Assembly (NCBI GenBank): GCA_009869945.1
Contig: WIXG01000054.1
Coordinates: 124,001-188,000 of the forward strand
DNA length: 64,000 bases
Direction: 5' to 3'
Source: Mesaphorura yosii
Taxonomy: Eukaryota; Arthropoda; Collembola; Poduromorpha; Tullbergiidae
Positions 15,001-27,800 of this stretch are shown here, one piece after another. How positions within the stretch are numbered: the stretch's first letter is position 1; each line of letters begins with the position of its first letter. The translations under genes were made by a program, and so were the position numbers. Below the pieces are notes generated by a model. It saw nothing but the letters and a program-made list of their open reading frames with translations. It was not told the DNA's origin and ran no database searches.

Positions 15001-18000
15001 GTTCGGAAATGGGCTTGGAACATGGAATCACACCAAGAAGCATGGCTAGAGAATCAAAAGGGCCCTTTAAATTCTGAATTCTGTGCTGAAATTTTTCCAA
15101 CAATTGACCATTGCAACTTCACAAGCATGCTGCGTATGATTTGACTTCCTTAAACATTAACGCAATGCATTGCAAGGTGAACGTGTCCAAGAACTAAGAA
15201 CCGTACGCGCAGAGCGTACGGGCCGTCGGTGTCAATAAACTTTAAATTGAATTCTATTATTGCCATTACCATTGTATAGTAAGTGCAGCGTATTGTATTC
15301 GTATATGCATGGCATGCAAATCAGGGTCCAAATATAGTCAATCATGTGTTAACGGAAAGTAAGAGTTTTACTTGTGCCCAGTACAATGCAACAATGTTTA
15401 TTATTCAGGCAGACAGCAACAAAAACAAGAAATTTACAGTTCCATACAGACGGGCCACAGGTTTGGTCTGCTACGGCTCGACCACGGCTGGCTACTTGAA
15501 GAAGTCCCGTAATTCAGCTCGGTGAGCATTGAGCAACAAGATTTGGTGGGCAGCCACAATGCAGTCAGTAACTTTACTTTACTATACGAAGAATGAATAG
15601 CGAATCTTGTCATCTTGGCACTTACGTTATGTTTCGGACGTGATTTAAATCCATAATCAACCCAAGCCCAGTACCAAGCAGGTAGGAGACTGAAAGTGCA
15701 TTTTTGGGTTTGCCTCTGCGTTCCACGTAATTAATTACCTTGCTCAGCCTCAGTTCACTGCTTCAAATGCCATGTTAATTTAATTGAGTAGAAGATTCGC
15801 TGATCCAAACGTGTAAGCCTGGTTGCAGGAAAAAGAAACGAATGAATGAATGAAAGAAATGGAAAGGTCAACTACTTCAGCGGGCAGCAGCAATTAAATA
15901 CTACTTGGTTGATTATTAACAGTACTATAATCCTTCATGTTATCTGGTTGTGATTTTGCATATCTGTTAAGCTAATCTGAATTTGGGAAGGTAAAAATGT
16001 ACTCAATCGTATCTTCATCGTACTTATTCTACACCCCAAAACTTTACAACTATCTAATCTACACCCCTTGTTAGCTGGACTCCATCTTTTCTATTGAATC
16101 ACTGCATTGCAGGACCGAATTGATTCATTTTAAGCAGCGTCCAAGAAAATATTGAATCAGGAAGATTTTTTATTGATTTCTGTGTTTTCGGGTGAGTATT
16201 CTTTATGATTTGGTGAACTTGACCACTGATACATTCCGAACGGTAAAAGTCTTGGCCATAAAGGCCTGTTCATTTTATGATTTTAATATCGGGCCAGGCA
16301 TTGGACAGGCGGCTTGGTTTTATGGCAAGGATCCCTTGACGTAACTCGCGCATAACATCGGTCAGGTCAGCGCAGGTCAGAGTCAAGGCCTCGTGCGTTC
16401 TTTCGTGAACCCTTCGCATTCTTTGTAAGGGTTAGGGTGAGAGGCCAAGTCGGACGCCAACGGCCGAACAAGTATCAAGTACCCAGTGCCAGTAGAATGT
16501 AGAATGACAATAACTCAAGGCAGGAACAAATCAAGACTCAGAGCAGTAAGGAAGTGAACCTGGACAGGGTCTTCAAGTCTCCACTCACTTTTAACAAGTT
16601 CCCTTTCAATACTATCACTTCACCATTCACTTGAGTAATTCCTTCGCTTGGAACCCCAAACCCAAATCCAGTCTCAAATCATTGCTTTTGCAGCATCGCG
16701 CAGGTCAGGCTTTCCTGAGTCTCGTCGGCCCGTCCCAGCCAATCGTCGCATCGCATTGTCATCGTAGGTTATTCAACTCGAGCCGACGTTGACTGCCGCT
16801 TCAATGAGGAAAAGAGAGTATTATGATAAACGACACACGATGACAACAACAATGCAACACATCAAGGGTCAAGTAAATTCATTGTTGTGGACTGTCATTG
16901 CCGAGTCGCGTCGAGTCGTCAAGTAAAAGTAAAAAGGAAGTGTCGCATACTCAGTCGAGTTGGGACCCAAGACCGAACTCCGAACCCAGCCTCAAACTTG
17001 TTTTAAGTTTTATGCAATGACTTGTCACAACCAACGCAATCACAATCCGCACATTCTAATCTCAAGACAGGAATTTGCAATTCGGAATTGCATCATTTTG
17101 CATTCAATTGCATTTCTATATTTTTGCATTGCGATTTGCCTTTTTTGTGGTAAGCTCTGTCCATTGTGCGTACAAATAATACAGTGCCGTGGCTGGTCGG
17201 TGGTCGCGGTCGTGATTCATGACCTTCACCTTTTTATCGCCCATTTCCGTACACGACGCGACACAGACGTTGCATGCCACAATTGCATTGAGGTAGTTGC
17301 TGTTTGTTTGCCGTTTAGTTCCGTTTTACGACAGTGTATCCTGATGGTAAACACGTACCCAAACAATGGACTACCGTATTACATGATTTCTTTATTAAGA
17401 TAACGCACCGTTACTTTGCTGTTGGCTGATGCCTGCCTGTCAGTCGGCTGGGAAAGGTGAAAAGGAATTTTCGTATTGAATTAACATTGCAATTGCACTG
17501 CACTTCGACTTAAGATTGTCGTAATCTTTTGTAAGTGTACATAAGTGCACATCTGAGAACTTTTCTCACATTGCACCTGTACATCGTGGAAAATGCATCG
17601 TGGCCGTGAACGCTGAATCACCTGCCTGGGATGCTCCTCATGTGCGCCCGTAACTCAATAAATTCGACACAGACTCCCATTCGCAACGGTAAAACGGCAT
17701 TGGATTACGCTGACTTACTTTTCCGTTTTAATGAACCACCTGAGCGGCCGAGCCCGAGTTTGGCTCTATATTTAGCATTATAGCAAATGTATGAAGATGA
17801 AATGATGTCAAGACAAATGGATGGACACAAATAGACAGCAAATAAGCAATGCCGACGAGATCGTGAGCATTGGGAGAAGGGAGACGCAGGACGGTGGCTC
17901 TAAGTATAAAGTGAACATCTGCACTTTCTGTACGCATAAACGATGCGTACTTTCATGGCACAAATAAATGTAACGGGAATTTGTTAAAATCAATTTACTT

Positions 18001-19632
18001 ACATCAACATCGAATTGGCCACGGAATTTTAGAACCTACATAACACCGCATTGAGATTCGGGATTCAAAGATTCTGAGATGCCGGTTTCTTCTTTCGTGT
18101 CTCCGGATGCAGGTTACGACTTTTCAATCCAATCGATTTATGAATTTGTACAGACAGATTCGATTTGTTCTTTTCCTAGAGTTATATCAATCTTCCTTTT
18201 GAAGGTGTCCAGCGTAGCCTGAGTGGCCAACGTCTGGTTTAGAGCTATCGTTATCCCACAACTTAAGAATTTACATGAGGTTGAGCTCAGATGATGCGTT
18301 CTTTGATTTGATTACAAGAGCTCGAAGATTGAAGCTAACGGAATTCTTGACTTCTTGCTGTGCAACTGCGCATGTCTATTGTGGCGCATATCGTTTTAGA
18401 TGAACTGAGAAATGAAAAGTTCAAGTTCACCATTTTGGTTCCATTCCCCTACTTTCCTCCATGCTCTTCCACGATAGCTTCATGGTGTATAACTATGAAG
18501 GGTTCTACGGAAACAAGTCTTTTCCCGAATTTATTAAATGGAATACAAGCACGAAGCCCAAATACTTCAAGGACAAATGTCCGATTATGAGATCCCGTCA
18601 CAAGAGCGCGGTTTTGTTCCAGTTACAGTTCACAATTTATTAATTGCGTGTCTTTCAATTAAATCTGTGTTGAGCATCGCCAATTGCACCGTTAAACAGT
18701 TTTAAGCGGATTTTCTGCCGCCTCCTCCGCTGGTGCTGTCAGTTATGATGATCTCCATTGTTGCTTGTTGCTGTTTGGCATTCCGTGTTCGTTCTGTTCG
18801 CATGTTCGCAAAGATAAGAAAGGGAACACCATCATCAAAAGGGAAAGAAGAATGAAAGAAATAGTGGATGAAGTTCTTGAGCAACAACAACCGTCGTCAG
18901 TTCGACCGAGAAGGATTTACAAGTTGCAATGTGCTTGGGAAAGGGTTACTCGAGTTCATTCCTCCAAATACCCACTGCCACCAAGTCCACAGCGACAACG
19001 GGCAACGGAACCCAGCCTCAGCCACAGCCTTCTTTTCACTTAACTGCAATCGTGCTCTGTTGAATGTTGATTATATAAGATCCCGTTACTTCAACTTATA
19101 CTCTTATTTTGACAACAATGCTCGCATTGTGTTCCAACGCAGGGATCAGAATTGCAGTCGTGAATCGTGTTCGTGGTTCGCTATCGTGCTTGCCATTGAG
19201 ACTGAGAATGAATTGAATAACAGTTGTTGCCTGTTGCTACTGACGAGTGCAAAAATTGCAATTTATGAAACTATAATTGCAAGCTGTGCCTCCACAAATG
19301 TGGACCAACGACCGAGGGTGAACTTGAAATCTTCTGCATTGTGTAATGCAGCACTCTCTTGCAATCTTGCACTTGAGTACTTTTACTGTGTGCAGGATCT
19401 GATGAGAATCTGAATCTGCCAGTGTGCACGATACAAGTTTTCTGGTTGCATTTTATTTCAATTTCAATGCTAACCCATAAAATTCCTGGAAATGCTGGCA
19501 ATTGATCACCAATGTCGAATGATTACAATGAACAATTAACAATAGCGTACGGTATGAGCTAACTTAGCTCCAAGCTTAACAAAGATTAGATAAAGCATCA
19601 GAATCGGCATTTCGAGCGAAAAGCTGAGTAAT
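1..19632. other. Gene-free 19.6 kb block
   Basis: I find no coding region here that I can support. Open frames reach 126-181 codons at most, resemble no family I know, and cannot be joined by good splice signals into longer products. Short simple-sequence patches occur: GTGTA/GGTAC repeats near 1692-1730, TTACA repeats near 8835-8860, a GA/AT-rich patch near 9120-9170 and GAAT repeats near 15840-15860. By eye the words GCAATGC/GCATTGC and GTACG seem frequent, but this was not counted. The block could be a long intron, the regulatory region of a gene to the left, or a true gene desert. Nothing in the sequence decides between these. Confidence 0.6.
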
Positions 19633-20454
19633 TTACTTGTGCAACAGCACGAGCGCAATTCCCGTAAGCAGCAAGGTGTTCAAGCCGACAAGGCCTGCAG
19701 AGCCTGAGTTTTTGTCCTGCTGGCTCTTACACTCTCCCACTCCCGGCACAGTGTCCTCCACTTGGGTGCACACGAGCTCAGCCGCACACTGTGCGACAGC
19801 CACGGACGGATCCGTGTGACATGCCGAGTTTTCTTCCGCCAGGCACTTTCCTGCGGTCGCATTCCATGTGAATTTATACTCGAGTTCGTCTGAGACGACT
19901 CCTTTGGAGCAACCGCACGTGAAGTCTTCGTTGCACATGAGTCCTGCTGCTTTGTCGCAAAATGTGTCCTTGCCACATGTCACTCCGAACGACTGGAGCG
20001 TAATTTTAGGCTTGCACAGACCAGTTCCAGGCGGAAGGTCCTTCAATGCCGTGCATTCGTAGTTCGAAGAGCAAATCGCGCTATTCTGACCCTCTGGCAC
20101 GGGGAATTCTTTTGTGCCGAAGCATGGACTCTCAGGTTTGGCCAAGCACTAAAGACCAAACGCTCGAGTATGAATTTCCAAAAAGATATCTTGTATTGAT
20201 GTTTCGTGTCATGTTTGTCTCACCTTGCTTTGAGTGGCATCCCATTCGAGGCTGTACTCCAGCCCCGTCGCAATCACCCCATGGGAGCAGGTACACTTGA
20301 AGTCGTCACCGCAGATTAACCCAGACTCCTTGCTACAGAATTGAGTGTTTGGATGCCCACAAGTTGCCCCATGTGATAATTGGGCGTTCGACCTGCCAAC
20401 TGCGACTAGGAGTGTCACGCCTGCTACAAAAACCAGAGCTTGGAAGGCCCCCAT
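19633..20454 (-). CDS. Secreted GPI-anchored Cys-rich protein with two tandem repeats
   Basis: Two exons (20454-20224 and 20148-19633, both phase 0) give 248 aa. The first ~24 residues are a signal peptide ending near SNA|Q. The mature part is two copies of a ~108-residue unit. Each unit opens with a pattern like TCG-x-FC-K-x-GL-x-C-x-DF-x-C-x-CS-x-GV, followed by LEY-x-W-x-AT-x-KCLA, then a second Cys group ending in PG-x-G-x-CK. The intron falls at the KCLA point of unit 1. The last ~22 residues are hydrophobic (GLVGLNTLLLTGIALVLL) and follow an SGSAG small-residue stretch, which suggests a GPI-attachment signal. Family not recognised; an extracellular surface protein is inferred. A minus-strand AATAAA lies at 19452-19457. 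Confidence 0.85.
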
Positions 20455-20998
20455 CGTTGATGGGTTGTGAAATGATCTGCAAATTTACTAATGGGAGAAG
20501 ATGCAAAATGCGACCGACTCAACCAGCAACTAAGAGGAATGTGATGAAAATATTACAATTAATTTCTCCATAATCGCAGAGTGCCCAAGCCTTGTTGATA
20601 AGGCGATTAGCGCACACGATTCCAGCATGACCGTGAGAGTAGATAAATGAATTATAAGCAATGCCACGAATTATGTTATCTGACTGAGACATGCCGTATT
20701 TACAGTAACAAAAGGACAATAGGCAATTGAAATTAGTTGTAAATCAATCATGACGTAATTGACTTTGCAGTGAAAACTTAAACCTGAACATGACTCACCG
20801 TGCTTATGCGGACCAAATGCCAGGATTCCTTTTTTCCAATGAAAAAAGAGAGCATTTAATTTCTCTTTCTAGTAAACCTTTGACAATACGGTACAATTAA
20901 GTTCAGAATAATATGTTGTATCAAAAACTTAATAAAATTGCAGAGTTGTTCCTCATTTTCTCTTCATTTTCTCCAGTGCTGACAATGTGGCAATCTTT

Positions 20999-22147
20999 TC
21001 ATTCTACTTGCATTTCGGAGGAGTCCTCATTGCCGCCTAGTAAATTAATGATTGTGGTTAAACTCAGCTAAATAAAGTTAAAGACAAGATTTCTATCTCA
21101 AACACTTACTAATTGAACTAATCTGGCCACTTTGCAGCATCTGATTCAATCGTTCAATTTCTTCCAGGGTGGTTGCAGCAGTAATGGCTGTTAAAGTGAA
21201 ACAAGAAGTGAGTTTCAAATTGCGAGAGAATAATTGATGCGTGATCCATGATCTGCATTTATCCAGCTAGTTATGAAACTTACCTCTCTTGATAGCAGAA
21301 ACTTGGTTTGCGGTTGCAACTGTGACACAGGAAAAAAAACAATTTAATGGGAATTTCGGGTTGGAACATCGAATCAGAACATCAGGATGTAATAGTAAAT
21401 AACCTACCTCTTCTCTCTGGCGCAGCGTTGGCTTCGTCGTGTTCAATATTATCTGCCACTGTCTGCGCTATCAGCTTCCTTAAATCTTTTCCTGGTTTTG
21501 TTTTGAAGAAACTCTTCGCTTCTTCTCGCTCCTTTTCCTTGATCTTTTTGAAGTCCAGTAACTTTAGCTGTGGGATGCGGTAGACAGTGTACCGGCGGTA
21601 GTTTTCTTTCGTCGACACTGGATTGAACATGAGGCTCAATACACGCAGACTTAAAATATTTGCCAGGGAGTCGACCTCGGAAAGATCTGAAATCACGTTG
21701 TTTGTCAAGATGAGAGTTTCCAAGTTCGGAAGAGTCTCGTAGAGGTTGGGTACAACTTTCCTGTAGTTTCAACAGACGATAATTGCGCAAATGAAGCTTC
21801 AGCGTCATGATAATGGAATGGTGTACTTACGCAATTCTGTTGTTATTGAAAAATAGTGTCTTCAGGCGTGGGAGCAATGGAAAGTTATCCAATTTACGTA
21901 CGTCATTATCCGACAGGTCGAGTGTGTCGAACTGATTCTAAACAAGACACAGTAACGGACTAACATCTTGACCTCAATCTAAATAATCAGTACATAAAGT
22001 CACAATTAGACAATTTACGCTTACCAGAGTTGCTCCAAGATTCTCAATCAGTGGAATTTTATAGCCTCGTAAGTCCAGTTCACGATCTCGCACTGCATTC
22101 ATACGCTGATACGAATTCTGAATTAGTTCTGGAGTTAATTTAACCAT
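20999..22147 (-). CDS. SNRPA1: U2 small nuclear ribonucleoprotein A'
   Basis: Six exons (22147-22025, 21937-21831, 21760-21408, 21319-21284, 21187-21110, 21036-20999) give 244 aa with continuous phase. The protein opens MVKLTPELIQNSYQ and carries leucine-rich repeats (LDLSDNDVRKLDNFPLLPRL, LETLILTNNVISDL), then the LRR cap with NYRRYTVYRIPQLKLLDF. This order is diagnostic for U2A', which binds U2B'' and U2 snRNA stem-loop IV in the spliceosomal U2 snRNP. The C-terminus keeps the AIKRAITAATTLEEIERLNQ helix seen in animal orthologues. Length matches the family (about 250 aa). Its start is 550 bp from that of Bora on the other strand, so the two may share a divergent promoter region. Confidence 0.95.
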
Positions 22148-22697
22148 TTTGAATCACTCTTCTATTATTGAGTTATTCAAGACCTTTAATATGGCTTATA
22201 TGACTCCAATTAACTAGGATGCAGGTGTAACGCCGCTGCTGTCGAGGATGCCGACGAATTCAAAAGTTCCACTTTCCGCACTAACGCAAGAGGCCATTCG
22301 ATCTTGAGTTTCATGCAGTTTGAATTTGAAGCTGCTTCCTGCTAAAAGAAAACGGTTACAAAGTCTCAAACCCAGACGGTTCCAATTCCAGGACTCAGTT
22401 GTGGCATTTTTGTGTGGCTGACCATTCACATTTAAATACTCTATCATGAACATCTTCATCACGATTAACGTAACCGTATTTTGTCGCATCAACTGTTTCA
22501 GCTGATAGCAACACAAAACTAACGGCAATAACGAAGTAGCCAAGTAGTGTGTGTCTGTATAACTTTAATGTTCAACTGTTGACAATCTGATCCATTTTTA
22601 CAGCAACCTTGCTTTGTCATTGCGCTATAAATTTACAAACTCTAAGCGTTTCACTGATTGACGTATTAAGTATTACTGTACCCCATAAAGATTACTG
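22148..22697. promoter_or_regulatory. Intergenic region between divergent SNRPA1 and Bora
   Basis: This 550-bp gap separates the start codons of two divergent housekeeping genes and is expected to hold both promoters. A minus-strand open frame (22543-22214) crosses it. A second minus-strand frame encodes a hydrophobic stretch resembling a signal peptide (GYFVIAVSFVLLSAETVDA, near 22490-22550), but it has no in-frame ATG and I could not close a gene model. A small extra gene cannot be excluded. Confidence 0.4.
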
Positions 22698-24102
22698 ATG
22701 GAAAATCAAAGTACAAGCAGCAATTGCAATGCCAGTCGCGAACTTGGGCGGAAGTCAGCCAGCCCGTACCTGGACCACTTAATGTCCACACCTGTTGCCA
22801 GCTCAAAAAGAATAAGAAAGGTAAGGACAAGGTCCGGGTAGTCCGATAGTCGCTGCTTCAAGTTTGATACATACTTAAACTACTAAACACTGTTATTCAT
22901 GTCCAGGATGATGAACGTGTAAATCCATTCGAACGACACTTGCTTCACCGTCTGCACGAACCTGTCTGGAGCCCCAGCGTGTTAAGCTACACCAGCGACA
23001 CGGAGACACCGCCTGCGGTATGTAGCAATACTATACTCACTCTAGTGTCATTAAGGATCAACACTAAACTCTTTATGTCGTTTAATTTTTAGAGAGGCTG
23101 GGAAATTGATCACATAGCGAAGATAAACCCAATAAGCATAGAAGAATCGCCTTCTACTCATCAGAATGACACTGTATTAGATCCACAAAGCGAGGCGCAG
23201 GCTCAAGCAGCGATTTCCAGGTAGATGAATTTCTCGTCACATATTCACCTCTGATGTTAGCTTTCGCTGATTGTTTGAATATATACAGATTCTTCTCCAC
23301 GAACGAACCAATAGCTCCATCGCCAATTTCACACGCCGTGAAGCTTAACAATGATAACACAAAAGGCGTCAATACTGATCTCTCATTTCCTCCCATCTTG
23401 CCACCAGAATTCGAACAGTTCCTGTACTCTTTCAGCAACTCAAGCGTAAACAGTGGAAGTACTTCAAATTATACTGCCAATCGAAATATATTTAGCTGTA
23501 TTGATATTGAAGCTGAGGGCAGCAATGGTAGCAGTCAAGGTAGCGGCAGTGGAACGCACCCGTCTACTCCAAATGGCGAGCTCAACACAAGTGTTACACG
23601 AAGAAAATTGAACTTCACATTCGATATGGATTGCAATGAAGACGGCTCCGATGACTGTGATGGAATTGCGCGCCAGCGTCACGTATCAACTGACGAGGAG
23701 TCAGAAGGTGATCAGTACCCAATTACCTCCGTTATTCTGGACTTTGAACAGTCCAATGGACGAACTATTCACAGTCCAGACGACGTATCCAGAGCAGGTG
23801 CCAGTTCCATGCGTGATGCACTGAAAGACTGCCTTGGAGCTCACGCAAGTTGCAGCTCGAGTACAAGTGGGTACATTAGTATTGGGCGAAGCTGTGGCAG
23901 CAATTGCAGCATTGTGCCGTCGTGTTCATCACCAACCGCGATGGAGACCAGCTTCAATGGAACTGGCGGGGCCAGTAATTTCACATTTATAAGAAGCAGC
24001 TGCGATGAAGAGCTGATGAGAAGTGGTGATGAAACAGAAGCTAGTGCCCGGCTGAAATTGATGCTGCAGTCTCCGGGAGCTACTCCAATTAGGTTCCACT
24101 GA
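22698..24102 (+). CDS. BORA: Protein aurora borealis (Bora), Aurora-A/Plk1 cofactor
   Basis: Four exons (22698-22820, 22907-23017, 23093-23220, 23289-24102) give 391 aa in continuous phase. The N-terminal third carries the conserved Bora core: PYLDHLMSTP, then NPFERHLLHRLHEPVWSPSV, then a W-E-I-D-H-I-A-x-I-x-P-x-x-I segment. The FFSTNEPIAPSPIS segment and the following P-x-F-E-x-F-L also fit. The remainder is Ser/Asn-rich and probably disordered. Bora binds Aurora A and helps it activate Polo-like kinase at mitotic entry; the conserved SP motifs are the usual Cdk/Plk phosphosites. It is shorter than the ~540-560 aa fly and human proteins, mainly at the C-terminus. A polyadenylation signal lies near 24652. 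It converges on TAF1. Confidence 0.85.
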
Positions 24103-24865
24103 TGTAACTGAGCGAGAATGCTCCTTGAAACGACGTGTTCACAAAAATAAGCCAACCTTACGAAACGAAACGTGATTGAGGCGTTGCAATTGTAAATTAC
24201 TTTTATGTGGCTGAAGTTTAACAAAATTGTAATTAGGGAAATTTGCTCAATTTTTATGAGATGAGAGCGAATTCTATTAGACCAGTTTTATGAATTATAA
24301 ATCAACAAGAGCCATGAACCATACTTCATTGTCTTTCAACTTTTACTTTTATGTAATTTAACAAAAGTTACCGTATTGTTGGATGGTATTGTACTTAATT
24401 TATTCGCTAAAAGAGCTTATTTTAAGATAAGAAAAATCGGAAGCTGGAACGAAAGCAATACCCTGTCACTTCGTTGCCATAATCGATGGGTACTTAACAC
24501 AAACGCTTATGCGGGCGAAGAGATCGAGTCACACTCCAAAATGTGTTCAATGTACTCTGTGTTCTGTTCGTATCATGTAGTTTTGACACTTATTTCTATT
24601 CTTTTGAGTACTCCCTTAAAGGGATTACAGTTACATGATTTTGTGGTTTCTTAATAAATGTACAGCGAAAGAAATGGGGTGAATGTCTCGGGTACATGAG
24701 TTTATTTGGTTACGATAAGACATCGCGGTAGCGTTACTAAGGTGTAGTGCGACATTGTACAACTGCACCTGGGTTCGGTAAGAATTAATTAGCATAATGC
24801 CAAGCACTTAAACTTAAACAGTCCTAGTAAAATGGGATACACAGAACGAACGAAGGTATTTTAAC
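24103..24865. other. Convergent 3' UTR region of Bora and TAF1
   Basis: This non-coding stretch lies between two convergent genes. A plus-strand AATAAA near 24652 suits Bora. A minus-strand AATAAA (TTTATT on the plus strand near 24698-24703) suits TAF1. The two transcripts would end within about 50 bp of each other. A 92-codon open frame at 24376-24654 ends at the Bora polyadenylation signal and looks like chance. Confidence 0.6.
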
Positions 24866-27800
24866 CTAGTCTTCATCATCGTCAGAAGAGTCGCTAACAG
24901 CTAAATCAGCATCTATTGAATCTATTCCACGGAATGGATCAGATATGTGTTCCAGTTCAATGTGCGGCTCGTTGGCTTGAGTTTGACTTGAAATTGCCGG
25001 GACGAATACTGGATGTTCTTCCTTCTTTGCAGTTTCAGTTTCTTCGACTAGGTCTAACTTCACTTTCTTCGCAGACAGGATTTCTCCGACGCTTTGTGTG
25101 CTCTCGTCGTTCGCCCCAACATCATTGCCGTTGCTGATTTCGTCTTCACTTCGACTTCTCTTACGGAGAGCAGAAACAGAGTCGCCACTTGTGCATAAAG
25201 ACTCGCTGAAGTTCAGCGGCACCACGACGGGGCTTGGCGATGGAGGTTCCAGTGGTAGATTCTCTGCAGGTTTCGTGGGAGCCTCCAATTCACGTTCACC
25301 ATGATCAATGTCATTGCCGTTATGATCCTTCTTGATTTTTATTTCCAATTGAGTCAAATGCGCATCCAAAGGTTGCAAAGCTTTATGAAATGCTGTTGTG
25401 AGACTGGCAGCTTGCTGAGCTACGGTGTGCTCAAGTCCATTGAATTTAACAGCGTTGAATTGAATCAGGTCAACATCTTTGAGTAGCTCAAATCGACTTT
25501 TGTAAGCGCGTTCTGAAATTCATACGCAAAATGGGATGGTGGCGATAAAAGCCAAGAAAACTACGTTAACGGTAAGTTAGAATTCTTGGTTTTCTTAGCA
25601 GGCTTACGTTCAATTTTGAAGCTAATCAGCTCCAAGTCCATTGGATGTTCGATCATTTGGTAATATGCCTTGAAGGTTTTCTTGCTCAAAGGACGAAGAA
25701 ACGGATACGCGTCCTTAGATGATTTGACTTGGTCCACAATCTTGCCCAAGATGTAGTTCAAACGACGCTGCCAGGAAGAAAAGGCAGATTCGGCATTGCA
25801 TTGATTCCTTTCATCATAAACAAGAACAAGGCATTTTTACTCACCTCTGAATCCTCATCCAGCAACGGATTGATTATCTTTTCGTACTTGTACAATTCCG
25901 TTGAATGTTCTTCGATCAGACGCTCAGCAATGTCGTAGAGTTTGCGGGCGCCCGTCGTCACCACGTGCTCGTCACCGTTGTACATCGAAGAATTATCCAC
26001 CAATAATTTTGCATCTCTTAAGAAATCTGCGCGAGACTCATATTTGCGATCACGCACTTTCTCTCGCATTAATTGAATGCACATTGGAGTCTGGATCCTT
26101 TCATAGTAGTTTGGCACTCGTTTACTCACAGGTCTTACGAAATCAACAGAGCTCACGTCATCTCTCATTGCATTCAGAATCTCGTCGAATATGTTTGAAA
26201 TCAAGACGTGCGGATTCAGTCGCATACGGTTACACGTCTGGGGATGCCTTCTGTAAAAATCGAAGTCATCTCGTTCTGGGCGCTTCTTTTCGTCTTTTCG
26301 CATCTTTATGGCAGCCGATTGCCTCTTAATATCTTCCATGTTCTAGAGCAGACATGGGAAAGGTTAGTGAAATTACAACCTAGTCAAGTGCGTCAAGTTG
26401 GCTATTGGAACTGTATATGAGCTTACCACATGAAATTTTGTTCCTTCCAGTCTTACTGCTACTTTCAGTTTGTTCCCACTTTCCTCTTGCATCTTACTTT
26501 CCGAAATTCTGACGCCGAGAGCTGATTCTGAGAATTGCGGACAGCTTTTATTGGTTCGCATGTGTCCAGCCTGAGCAAACATGTCGACCAATGAAGTTAA
26601 TTGTGCTGGGATATTAAGTACCCGCTCTGCCTTGATTATTACAAACCTGACCACATGCACTGCAAGTCACTTTCGAACTCGTTGCTGACTCCTCCTTGAC
26701 AGTCTTCGGTCGTCCAGGCATTTTCGATGGAAGTTTCCCACGCTTAATTCTTCGGATTTGATCTTGGAGTCGTCGTTTTTCTTTCCTCAGTCTGTCTTGC
26801 TCATTTGCAAACACAAATTTTCGAATGAAGGCTTCATTTTTCGTTGCGCGCATCCGCACATAAATATCAATGACGGACGCTGATCGCACAAGTTCAGTGC
26901 GGGTATACTCGCTTCCGTCAGTAGGATTTTTGAAGACACGCTGAATGCGAAGAACGCGGCCAGGTTTGGAAGTGAGACTACTGATTTTCTCATCGTTTTC
27001 GTCAGACTTGGCCTGCGTTTTATCGCCCTGGATCAGTTCGTTGTTCAAGATCATCCTTCGCAGTTCCTTTCGTTCCTCTTCTTCCCTCTCGAATGTGTAC
27101 TGCGAAATCAAATCCACCACAACGTATCGTAACTAATCCAACTATTATGGAACATTTAGGACGCAATACGAACGAACCTCCTTCCGCGTCTTGTTTTCAA
27201 AGAGCATTTGCTCCACACTTTTGCCCATTTGTTCCAAAGTTTCATCTTCCTCCGCTGCCTCGTCCTCGTCGCTGCTCTCTTCCTCATCTGATGTCAATAC
27301 TGTATCTGCCGATAGCACGCGATTTTGGACTTCAAAAATTCTCTGGCATTCTTCGTGATACCTAAATTCAAGTACAATTTAGCCGAGAATTGAATGCTTT
27401 CGCTAAATTCCAAAAATACCTTTCCATGTTAATGGACAAGGCGCTAACTTTTCCCCGAGAGAACTTGTGAAGTCCTGGTTCACCGCATCGTGTCTTCTTT
27501 GTCGACATCGTCCGAATAACATCAATGATTTCCCATCGATTGAGTTTTATGATCTAATGAATTATCGTTAAACCATGGATCATGGTGAATCTTTGTTCAT
27601 TCGATAAGAAATGTAAATGTCGTCAACGAATGAAAGTTACTTCGCTTTCTGGCACTCCAAATTTCTTCAAGATGGCTTTTGATTCACCCGTTCCGAGCTT
27701 CCTTAAGTCGGCATCAGTCCCGCGCACTGCCGACTTTTCCTGTGCTGACGTCTCTTCCTTCTGTTCATACATAGAATAATGGTCAAGTTTCAAATTATTG

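Noticed and set aside
16960-17403. 147-codon plus-strand open frame
   Set aside because: Composition is not protein-like (Cys/His/Ile-rich clusters), with no recognisable family or flanking exon signals.
18203-18290. tRNA-like words (GTAGCCTGAGTGGCC)
   Set aside because: Resembles a Ser/Leu D-arm, but no matching T-arm with TTCGA and no acceptor stem pairing could be found.
18868-19413. 181-codon plus-strand open frame, the longest in the left 19 kb
   Set aside because: No domain, mixed composition, no splice partners or poly(A) signal in a sensible place. A chance frame of this length is not surprising in 20 kb over six frames.
22214-22543. Minus-strand frame between SNRPA1 and Bora, with a signal-peptide-like stretch in the alternative frame
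   Set aside because: No ATG in the frame with the hydrophobic segment, and I found no donor/acceptor pair joining it to the downstream frame. Left open as a possible small gene.
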